This document shows positions 1 through 8,066 of a stretch of DNA of 64,000 nt, piece by piece. Under the pieces are notes generated by a model, which was given only the letters and a program-made list of their open reading frames with translations, searched no databases and had not been told where the DNA came from. How positions within the stretch are numbered: the stretch's first letter is position 1; each line of letters begins with the position of its first letter. This stretch comes from Brasenia schreberi. Taxonomy: Eukaryota > Streptophyta > Magnoliopsida > Nymphaeales > Cabombaceae. The DNA lies in NCBI GenBank assembly GCA_036023115.1, contig JAYKKT010000089.1, forward strand, positions 17,354,501 to 17,418,500, in the 5' to 3' direction. Position numbers and translations under genes: made by a program.

Positions 1-467
1 GTCATGTCGAGTTCAGACTCCAATGAAGTGTCCAGCCATGTCTCGCGTACATCAAGTTCTCACTCTAGGAGATTTTCGAAAAATCGAAACAAAAGAGAGG
101 GAACCACCTCCAAAGGGAGGTTTCTAAATCGATTTTGCAAGTATCATCGGCTCAAAGGCCTTGATACAAAGCAATGTTTTTCCCTACTCAACAAGATTGA
201 GAACTTGATCGAGCAGGGCCGGCTCCAGGTCACTGAGGAACCAGAGCCTACCCAAGCTATTTTCAATGAACCCTTCCCCAACCACGCAAGTACCAGTGGG
301 AAGGGCAAAGAGGTATGTGCTTTAATGATTTCAAAGAGTCTAGCGCATGCATATCATTCTGGGCTTTCTACTTGTGCACCATCTCTCATCCTTCATAGGA
401 AAATTGCCCAAGTAGTGATCCGGGGAGTGCCTAAAGGCCCGCCCCCGGTTAAACCTATTTTACAAAT
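1..467 (+). pseudogene. E0: internally deleted gag remnant, host of E1
   Basis: The frame opens at ATG 4 and reads MSSSDSNEVSSHVSR, matching the Gag start of the other copies (MSKSNPSEVSSQGS). After about 27 residues it jumps to the knuckle region (FLNRFCKYHRLKGLDTKQC) and then to the linker before the protease. The capsid-like part, roughly 400 codons, is therefore missing, and the frame is kept across the join. In the knuckle the second His of the C-x2-H-x4-H-x4-C pattern is Leu. The open frame runs past 467 only because it reads into the E1 LTR, so the gene fragment is ended at the LTR start. The remnant may belong to a copy extending left of the window. Homology is clear; function is presumably none. 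Confidence 0.8.
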
Positions 468-1983
468 TGTAAACACCCCAAAATCCCACGAACTTCTAAA
501 ACACACCTGGTTTTGTAAAACCAGCCCCAAAGGGCTATTTTGAGTCTGGAAACCCAGGAGCCTAACAGACAAACCGCTGTACATATGTTTAAACTCTATA
601 TGTTTTAAAATATGTATAATATAGTTTTAAAACCTTTTAAAACACATTTTGAAACCCCACGAAGCGGCTTGGCTTGATGAAAGCAAGACCAGAAGAGCTA
701 AAGAGAGCCCGAAACCGGAACACATGTCAAGCCCGGCACAACAACTCTCATGTTAGATCCACCCCCAGGATCTCAAACATCCAAGTCCCAGTTATCAACA
801 AAAATCCTTTGAAATCATCTTCGGAAGGTGAAAACAGAAGCGGACGACCATGTTGGCGAAGACCCAACGCAAGACGGAGTACTGATGCTGTCAGACCCCG
901 CACAAACCGTTCGTTTCAAACATACCCTGAAGGAGTCAGAATTCAGTTTGGATTGGATCTGGACCATATATATCCAGATCCCAATCCAAACGTATGTGTG
1001 GATTTGGATTTGGATTTGGATCCAGAGATCCAATCCAATATCCACATCCATGGCCCATATCACCTTCTCATAAATGGAGGTGGGGCCCACTTAAAATTCA
1101 CGTGGGATTATGGGCATGAGAGAGAATGGGGAGGATAAGCATTGAGGGAAATGTATTAAGCTTGACTTGTGTGTCAAGTTTGGGGTTAATCATGTGGGTT
1201 AGCCTAATTAGTGTGGGTTTAAGCTTGTATGAGCCTATACCTAACCTAGGGCTGCACCAACATGATGCAAGGAAGTCCATGGGCTATGCAAAGGGAGCCT
1301 CCTAACCCAATCCTAAGCCAAAACCCCTAATCCCGGCCTAATCCTAGCCTAATCACCTAACCCACTTCCCTAATCCCGGCCTAATCCCAACCTAATCACC
1401 TAACCCACCTCCCCAATCCTAGCCTAATTCTCCTAATCCTAGCCTAAACACCTAACCCACCTCACTAAACCTCACCCCAAAACCAACCCACCTAGCTAAG
1501 CCCTAAACCACTAAACCACCCCACCTAAAACCTAGCACACCATATCCCTAAAACCACCTAAAACAAAATATCTGGCCCCCCCTCAAAACCAGCCCACCTT
1601 ATCACCACACCACTACCACCTAACTACTAAACCACCCTCTAAAAACCAGCCCAAACCGACCTTGGAAAAACCTATAAACCCCCCCCCTAGTGGGCGGGTT
1701 TTTCAACTTTTCCCAGCCAGCACTTGGGCCAGCCGAGCCCACTCTCACCTTGCTCTCTTCTCTCACCTGCTCCACCACTACCCCCGGCCTGCACCACTCC
1801 ACGCCACCACTACCTTCCAGCCTACTCCACTCCATGTCGCCACCAACTGCTCGGTCAGCTCCATCCACCTTCCACCCGGTTGCCCTCCTTGGACACCAAC
1901 CTTCCTCTCCTATCCGGTTAGTACCCCATCCTAACTCCACCCTATCTTCACTCCCCCTCCACTCTCAGCCACCCTATAGCACC
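468..1983 (+). repeat. E1 5' LTR, part 1 (U3, promoter, start of leader)
   Basis: This part starts TGTAAACACC and matches the E1 3' LTR at 61162 for over 800 bp. It holds the GGATTT-type palindromic stretch (about 945-1045), a GGGCCCAC plus G-box cluster (1079-1104), a degenerate CCTAA array (about 1300-1600), a TATA box (1673) and the start of the C-rich leader. A weak donor-like CCG/GTTAGT lies at 1916-1922. E2 interrupts it after GCACC (1979-1983), and the sequence resumes at 19707. No protein-coding gene is supported. The proline-rich and Asp-rich open frames are by-products of C-rich and GGATTT repeats. Confidence 0.85.
1673..1678 (+). promoter_or_regulatory. TATA box of E1 5' LTR
   Basis: TATAAA lies directly before a run of C and the motif GTGGGCGGGTTTT. 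That motif follows the TATA-like site in every related LTR of the window. Position and conservation support a core promoter; the start site is not visible. Confidence 0.55.
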
Positions 1984-2469
1984 TGTAAACACCCCGAAAT
2001 CCCACGAATTTCTCAAAATCCATCTGGTTTTATACAAGCAGCCCCAAAGGGCCATTTTGAGTTTGGAAACCCAGGAGCCTTCCAAACAACCCTATACATA
2101 TGTTTTAAACTATATCTTTCAAAAACATACGATATGGCTTTTGAAAACCCTTTTAAAACATGTTTTGAAACCCCGAAGTGGCTTGGCCCGATCAAGACAG
2201 GACCAGGAGAGCCAAGAAGAGCCCGGAACCGGAGCACCTGTCGAGCCCGGCGCAGCAACTCTTGTATCTGATTCACACCCCAGGATCTCGAACGTCCAAG
2301 ACCCTGTTCTTATCAAAATAGCATTTGAAGTCATCTCCGGAAGGCAGAAACGAAGGCGGACGACTATGTTGGCGAATACCCAACGCAGACGGAGTACTGA
2401 TGCTGTCAGGCCCCGCACGAATCGTCCGTTTCGAACCCAGCTCGAAGGAGTCAGAGTTCAGTTTGGATT

Positions 2470-2496
2470 GGATCTGGACCATATATATCCAGATCC
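2470..2496 (+). promoter_or_regulatory. Palindrome GGATCTGGA ... TCCAGATCC in U3
   Basis: Nine-base inverted arms flank CCATATATA. The same palindrome recurs in the LTRs of E1, E2, E3, S1-S3 and, slightly altered, E4. It is embedded in a GGATTT/ATCCAA-rich stretch. It could be a protein-binding site or simply part of the simple repeat; no factor can be named. Confidence 0.4.
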
Positions 2497-2594
2497 CAAT
2501 CCAAACCCATATGTAGACTTGGATTTGGATTTGGATCCAGAGATCCAATCCAATATCCATATCCATGGCCCACATCACCTTCTCATAAATGGAG

Positions 2595-2619
2595 GTGGGG
2601 CCCACTTGAGTTTCACGTG
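2595..2619 (+). promoter_or_regulatory. GTGGGGCCCAC palindrome plus CACGTG G-box
   Basis: GTGGGGCCCAC (2595-2605) contains the class I TCP consensus GGNCCCAC, and CACGTG (2614-2619) is a G-box core. The pair, with the same spacing, recurs in the LTRs of E1 (1079-1104), E3, S1, S2 and S3. These are motif matches known from plant promoters; binding here is inferred. Confidence 0.45.
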
Positions 2620-2814
2620 GGATATTGGGCATGAGAGAGAGTGGGGGTGAAAAATATCAAGAGTGTTGTATTAAGCTTGACTTGTGTGTCAAGTTTGGGT
2701 TAATCATGTGGGTTAGCCTAATTGAGTGGGTTTAAGCTTGTAATTAGCTAAAACCTAACCTAGGGCTGCACCAACATGGGGTGATCAAGGTCTATGGGCC
2801 ATGCTAAGGGAGCT

Positions 2815-3110
2815 CCTTCACCTAAACCTAGCCCAAAATGCCTAAACCTAGCCTAAACCCCTAATCCACCCCTAATTTGAACCTAATCACCTAACCCACT
2901 TCCCTAATCCCGTCCTAATCCCAACCTAATCACCTAACCCACTTCCCTAATCCTTCCCTAAACCTAGATTAATTTCCCTAATCCTAGCCTAAACCTAGCC
3001 TAATCACCTAACCTAGCTCACTAAACCTCACCCTAAAACCCAACCACCTAACCTAGCCCTAAACCCCTAAACCACCCTTAGCCCACGATTTACCCAAACC
3101 CCTAGTTTTA
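2815..3110 (+). repeat. Degenerate CCTAA-type short repeat upstream of promoter
   Basis: About 300 bp is built from variants of CCTAANC, CCTAAACC and AATCACCTAACCCAC, resembling decayed telomere-like or telo-box repeats. The equivalent block lies upstream of the TATA box in each related LTR (for example 17230-17520, 21400-21660, and in reverse 10205-10520 and 39090-39365). It encodes nothing. Confidence 0.6.
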
Positions 3111-3215
3111 AAATATCTGGCCCAACCCCTTCCAACCCACCTTATCTACATACCACCCTACCTAAACCACCTAACCACTACCCACAGCCCAGCCCTAACC
3201 GACCTACCCATCCCC

Positions 3216-3223
3216 TATTTAAA
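3216..3223 (+). promoter_or_regulatory. TATA-like box of E2 5' LTR
   Basis: TATTTAAA is followed by a C-run and GTGGGCGGGTTTT, as at the TATA boxes of the other LTRs. Downstream the strand becomes C/T-rich with no ATG until 4489, as expected for a transcribed leader. Confidence 0.5.
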
Positions 3224-3486
3224 CCCCCCTCCTTGTGGGCGGGTTTTCCAAGTGGGAACGACCATTCCACCCAGCCGGGCCCTCTCCTTCTCCCATCTCT
3301 CACCCAGCCGGGACCACTCCCCAACTGCTCCACCTGTTCCACCAGCCACCACCTGCACCGCCACCTTCCCTCTTCCATCCAACACCACCATCCCTCAGCC
3401 GGACGCCACCACCTCCACCCAACCGAACCAACCAACAGTCACCTGCCCGTCTGCTTCCCATTTCATCTGCCACCTCTCCCCATTCG

Positions 3487-3492
3487 GTAAGT
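3487..3492 (+). other. Candidate 5' splice site 1 in LTR leader
   Basis: CATTCG/GTAAGT gives a full GTAAGT donor. The site is kept at the same leader position in the E2 3' LTR and in S2 (GTAAGT, 22041), and as CCG/GTTAGT in E1 (1917) and E3 (minus strand, 38704). Use is inferred. Confidence 0.4.
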
Positions 3493-3933
3493 GCCCCAAA
3501 CTCCCTCAAAGCCCCTCTCTTCCACCTCTCCACTCTTGGCCACCCATCCTACCTCCATCTCAGCCCCCTTGCCACCACCACTTTAACCTAGCCGAACCTA
3601 ATATAACCCAAGCTGCCGGCCACTACCTAGCCATCATCTCCCATTCGGCCTTCCCCTAGGTGTCCCATTCGGCCTTTCCCACCAGCTCACCTTTTAGGTC
3701 CAGCTTCCCTAAACTCTCAACTCCCCTAGTGACCCTAAGAACCCACCCATTCAGCCACTTTAAAACCCCTGCTTGGAGCCGCCATCTACTTGCCACCGGC
3801 CACCTTCGAGGCGCCTATCCCGCGCCCCACTTGCAGCCGGCCAGCCCCTTTGATCACCTACCTTCGCGGAGCTCCCGTTTGTAGCCCAAAGCCAAGTCCA
3901 CGCCCAAGCAAGACCTCTACGAACCAGCTACTC

Positions 3934-3939
3934 GTAAGT
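3934..3939 (+). other. Candidate 5' splice site 2 in LTR leader (most conserved)
   Basis: CCAGCTACTC/GTAAGTG is conserved as CCAGCTA-N3/4-GTAAGTG followed by YCTAA. It occurs in E1 (20288), S2, E3 (minus, 38086) and even the divergent E4 (minus, 55213). With the acceptor at 5406 it would remove a 1473-nt intron holding the repeat array, the LTR end and the primer-binding site. Confidence 0.45.
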
Positions 3940-4171
3940 GTCTAAACTCGGTCCTTAGTTGTATACTTGCTTGAGATTCAATTTGATACGGGGTTGTAAT
4001 AACGGAGCATAGTCTCCCCCCGCTTGTAATAACGTGGCTTGGCACAACCACACACGTGCACTCTCTTAGTCGTGCACGATTTCGAGCACACACGGGCCTA
4101 ATCTGCCCCTAATATATAAGTGTACATATATACTTTCATTTTTGAAGGGTTTTGTTTAAGTTGGGTGCGTT

Positions 4172-4690
4172 GTCTTTCAATTCAAGCACACTCACACACA
4201 TTGAGCTTTCGCTCTTAGTTGAAAGACCCAAGTAAGGGCCGACCTATACTATTTGGGTTTCATTTCTTGTCGTGTGAGTAAGTCTTTCAATTCAAGCACA
4301 CTCACACACATTGAGCTTTCGCTCTTAGTTGAAAGACCCAAGTAAGGGCCGACCTATACTATTTGGGTTTCATTTCTTGTCGTGTGAGTAAGTCTTTCAA
4401 TTCAAGCACTTTCACACACATTGAGCCTTCGCTCTTACTCCCAAGACCTTAGTAAAGGCCTTATTGCAGTTATATTTGGGTTTCATTTATGTCGTGTGGG
4501 TAGTCTTTCAATTCAAGCACTCTCACACACATTGAGCCTTCGCTCTTACTCCCAAGACCTTAGTCAAGGCCATACTGCAATTTATATTTGGGTTTAATTT
4601 CATGTCGTGTGTGTAAGTCTTTCAATTCAAGCACGCACCCACATTGAGCCTTCGCTCTTATTTGCAAGACCCGAGTAAGGGCTCATATAC
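4172..4690 (+). repeat. Tandem array of about 110-bp units in LTR
   Basis: Five units start GTCTTTCAATTCAAGC at 4172, 4282, 4392, 4503 and 4617 (period 110-114). Each carries a small inverted repeat GAGC-N4-GCTC and a stretch ending GTCGTGTG. The first two units are nearly identical. Arrays of the same unit sit in every LTR of the window with different copy number, for example six in the E3 left LTR (25829-26395) and about three in E4 (47720-47975). Not a CRISPR array: the units have no unique spacers. Confidence 0.9.
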
Positions 4691-4708
4691 ATAAACTATA
4701 TACCTATC

Positions 4709-4775
4709 TCCCTTCGGTTATTTCCCTTCGGTTATTTCCTTTCGGTTATTTCCCTTTTGTTATTTCCCCTTCAGT
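4709..4775 (+). repeat. 14-bp microrepeat CCCTTCGGTTATTT
   Basis: Five imperfect copies of CCCTTCGGTTATTT lie head to tail after the 110-bp array. They recur with changed copy number in the other LTRs (8590-8650 reverse, 19125-19185, 23100-23150, 58100-58140 reverse). Presumably slippage-generated. Confidence 0.75.
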
Positions 4776-5170
4776 ATTGTCTTTAATTTCGGGTTTTCCC
4801 TTTGGAGTAGCGTGAGTTTGCATTGCATCTACGCCATACCACGAGGTAGGACGCATATTGCATCAAAGCAAGCCCCGCTCGAATTCGCCCATGTAGTGGA
4901 GTGTTCATAACACACAAACTAGGTGGCCCAAAGAGGGATAAAAGAAAAGACTTAGGCACGTGCAAATCCACGTGATCTAAAATATGCAAGTCGCATCTTA
5001 AAGACCCGAAATAGACACCTCGAACCGCTTCGTAGACTTTCTCTCCAAAACTCGATTTTTGCAAAAGCGTACAGACTGACCCTTGCGCATCGGTGCAAGA
5101 AGGTCTGCGACGACAAGAGCTTACTTGCTCACAGTCGCCACGTTTAGAAGTCAGTGTTAAAAAAATCTTC

Positions 5171-5200
5171 GCTAGCTTAAGTAAGCTAGCTGGCACGCCC
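5171..5200 (+). other. U5 hairpin followed by duplicate of primer-binding-site core
   Basis: Arms GCTAGCTTA and TAAGCTAGC with loop AG (5171-5190) are followed at once by TGGCACGCCC (5191-5200). Those ten bases are the first ten of the primer-binding site, which lies 103 bp downstream. The arrangement is present in every LTR that reaches this point, in both the E2-type and E4-type families. Confidence 0.6.
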
Positions 5201-5293
5201 TATTTGTATACATAGGCCTTAGGCACACGAGAAGATCCACTCCAAGCCCCGAAAGAGGCGAAGAGGCGGGGATTTTAGCCCGTCTACAGAGAT

Positions 5294-5311
5294 TGGCACG
5301 CCCGGTGGGAC
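5294..5311 (+). other. E2 primer-binding site
   Basis: TGGCACGCCCGGTGGGAC starts five bases after the LTR end and begins with TGG, as needed to pair with a tRNA CCA end. E3 and E4 carry the identical 18-mer, and E1 differs by one transition. The matching tRNA was not identified. Confidence 0.8.
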
Positions 5312-5384
5312 GTGAGCCTTTTCAGAAATCGAGTTTACTTGTAGAAGTCTTGCGAAAATTTTGTAAAAGGGTGTCGTTTTAACT

Positions 5385-5406
5385 TGTTTTCTTTGCTTTT
5401 ACTTAG
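5385..5406 (+). other. Candidate 3' splice site before gag
   Basis: A T-rich tract runs into TTTTACTTAG (AG at 5405-5406), 25 bases before the gag ATG at 5432. ACTTAG/GAAA is also present before gag in E3 (minus, near 36573) and E4 (minus, 53700-53680), and ACGTAG/GAA in E1 (24881-24887). No ATG lies between the site and gag. Confidence 0.45.
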
Positions 5407-5431
5407 GAAATTTTGAAAAAGCTTGGAAAGC

Positions 5432-8066
5432 ATGTCAAAATCCAATCCAAGTGAAGTGTCGAGCCAAGGCTCATGCGCATCAAGTTCTCTCTAGGAGGAT
5501 TTTCAAAAACAAAATAAAATTAGATGAAATCGAGGACTTGAGAAGGGAATTTGAGGCCAAAATCGATGCTCTCAGCCAAGAGGCTGAAGTAGGCGATTCA
5601 TGTTCATCAAACGGTGAACAAAGGCCCAAAAAGAAATCTGAAAAACCTCGCAAGCAAAAAGAGGCCTCCGTAATGGAAGGCAACCAATACCACGAGTCCT
5701 TCACACAAAATGACCGTAAAGCCCTACAGCAGCTGCTGAAAGGGCAAAATAAAGAGAAAAGAAGCTACGCCCTGTCTGATTTCCTTCCTATGGATTACGA
5801 AACAGACAGTGACGATGAAATACCGAACTTCCATCGGTATGATGGCATGGGAGACCCTAGGTCTCACTTGCAGCTTTTCTCGCATCGAGCCCATAAGAAG
5901 AAAAAGGACTCGATGAAATGGGTGTATTGGTTCCCTCTATCCCTTAAAGGCACAGCTGCCAAATGGCTGGCTTCCTACGACTTAAGCCAGTTCGCTACTT
6001 TTGAAGAGTTAGCGAACTGCTTCATGCAAAGATTTGCACACAACGTGGAAGTCACGCCAACCCTGAATACCTTAAGGGATACAAAGCAAGGCATGAACGA
6101 GGACGTGCATGCCTTCATTATAAGATGGAGGTCGCTTTTGGGCCAAGTGCGAGAGCCCATATCCGAAGGATGCGCAGTAATGCTCATCCTGGATAATTTC
6201 AAAAGCGAGTTAAAAACCCTTCTCTCGCTCCATGAGATTTCAACTTTCCATAAGTTGATAAAAAAGGCCTCCCTTTTCGAAACCAACTTGCGAAAAGGGA
6301 CATACGATCACTTATGGAAAGGAAGTGCCGTTCCAAAAACCCGTTTGGAAAAGCCCATTGCATATGGGCTGCCCACGACGGACAAAGGGGCAAAGCCCCA
6401 TAAAATCGCCAATGTCCGGGTGGATCCAGGCATGGCAGGCACTTCTAAAAATTTTGAAAAAATAGAAAATAAGAGAGAACGCAATTTTTCAAAACCGATT
6501 GAAAAACGGGAGTACACTCCGCTGGGGCAACCTGTGTCGGAGGTCCTAGACCTCTTACTTGCCCAGGGCATGATCGAACTCCCTGAAATCCCCGAAGGAG
6601 TCACGTCCAAAGGGGGGTATTTAAACCGATTTTGCAAGTATCATCGGCTCAAAGGCCATGATACCAAACGCTGCTTCTCTCTTTTAAATAAAATTGAGAA
6701 CTTGATAGCAGAAGGCTGGCTCCAGGTCACTGTGGAACCTGAGCCACCTCCAGCTATCTTCAAGGAACCCTTTCCCAAACACGCCAGTGGCAGTGGGAAA
6801 GGAAAGGAGGTATGTACCCTCACCATTTCCAAGGAACTAGCGCAAAAACCAGAACCTGGTCGACCTGCTTGTGCGCCCATCCTTGTACTATACAACAAGC
6901 CCTCCCAAGTCGTCATTCGGGGACCACCAAAAGTGGAAACCCCGGCAAAACCAGTTTTGAAAATTCAAGGTTCTCCTCAGCTCATCCTTAGAGCCAAGTC
7001 TAGCGCAAACCCTAGGTTGGTCGTGGGGGAAGTCACAAGATCCGGGAGGATCTACCAACCCCCGCACCTTCAAGGTGCTCAAAAGGTGGTCAGTGTGCCT
7101 GGCCCCTCAAAAGCATGTATCCCTAGTGGTCTGCCAAAAGCAGATAAGGACAAAGTCATCCTAAATCCTTATGATTTTGAAAACCACCTTTCAAAGATTC
7201 CTATTCACATGTCTATCCTAGAGCTTATCAAAACCTCGCCTAGGCATAGACTTGTCTTAGAGAAAATTCTAGAAAGGGCCAAGGTTGATTCGAACATAAG
7301 TCCGGAATCCTTGTCTGCCCAAGTGGCTTTATTAGGAGCAAAATCTACCATCACCTTTTCGGAAGATGATGTAGATAGACCCTACGAAACCCATAACCAG
7401 GCCCTGCATATCGAGGTGGTTCTAAACAACCACTCTCTGGACAGGTGCCTAGTCGATGGTGGAGGAGGGCTCAACATCCTTCCACTTCACGTGGCGTACA
7501 AAATCGGAGTCACCTTGACTTCAGTGAACCCAAGCTCCATCGTTATCACTGGATAAGATGGGAATGCGTCTAGGCCTTTAGGATCCATCGAACTCCCAAT
7601 GGAAACGGGAGGGATCGAACACACGGGGGTGTTCCATGTCTTGGACATCCACCCCCATTATAACCTGTTGCTGGGAAGGCCCTGGATACACAGCTTGTGC
7701 GTTGTGCCATCCACCTTCCACAGGTGTGTTAAGATCCCTTTTAGGGACCAGGTCGTAGTGATCCTAGGTGAGAGTCACCCACAGCTTCAGGGGATCATAA
7801 ACTCCCCTTGTTTATCGAGCTCCCAGGCCCATGAGGGTAACCTGGGGCAAATTATGGTTGAGCCACCTCGGCTCGTGTTGAACAACCCTAGGAAGGTTGT
7901 ATATGTGAAGGGGCCGCCCAAAACAAGCCCCCTCCCGACTCTAATCCTCCTAGGAAAACCCAAGCGTTCCCTATTTCCAAAACCCCTAGACAAGAGGCCA
8001 TACGAGCCTAATATGGATGATAGCATGTTCTAGGACCACGACTTATATCCCATCTTTTCAAAAAAC
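5432..8066 (+). pseudogene. gag-pro: E2 ORF1, 5' part: Gag, zinc knuckle, aspartic protease (broken)
   Basis: The start ATG at 5432 (MSKSNPSEVSS) follows the sister copies. A 2-bp deletion near 5487 shifts the frame, so the open frame seen from 5451 is correct only after that point. Parts in order: N-terminal coiled-coil-like segment (LDEIEDLRREFEAKIDAL), Gag capsid-type domain (about 5930-6200, WFPLSLKGTAAKWLASYDL), knuckle C-x2-H-x4-H-x4-C (6633-6674), basic linker, and a retropepsin-like domain with LVDGGGGLNIL (Asp at 7455) and LLLGRPWIH. The usual Thr/Ser after the catalytic Asp is Gly. Stops interrupt it at 7554 (TAC to TAA) and 8031 (CAG to TAG). S1 is inserted at 8067; the reading continues at 11374. 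It would package RNA and process the polyprotein if intact. Confidence 0.9.

Larger units (their letters stand above)
1984..5288 (+). repeat. E2 5' LTR (3305 bp)
   Basis: It begins TGTAAACACC and ends GTCTACA. In order it holds: a region shared by all family LTRs (1984-2460), a GGATCTGGA palindrome, the GGGCCCAC/G-box cluster, a degenerate CCTAA array (2815-3110), a TATA-like box (3216), a pyrimidine-rich leader (3224-3933), two donor-like sites, five repeats of about 110 bp (4172-4690), a 14-bp microrepeat (4709-4775), and a U5 hairpin beside a copy of the primer-binding-site core (5171-5200). The R boundaries cannot be set from sequence alone. Confidence 0.93.

Noticed and set aside
4..543. 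Single 179-codon gene at the left edge
   Set aside because: The frame crosses the LTR start of E1 at 468; only the first part is homologous to Gag.
815..1138. Asp/Leu-rich (DLDLDLDPEIQ) protein genes
   Set aside because: They are translations of GGATTT-type repeats in U3 and appear in every LTR on both strands.
3235..3659. Proline-rich protein genes in the LTR leaders
   Set aside because: Several frames are open at once because the strand is C-rich; none starts with ATG in E2, and none is kept in frame between LTR copies.
4172..4690. CRISPR-like array
   Set aside because: Units of about 110 bp are tandem, with no unique spacers or short conserved repeats, and lie in plant LTRs.
5294..5311. 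tRNA gene at the primer-binding site
   Set aside because: Only 18 bases match a tRNA end; no cloverleaf is present around it.
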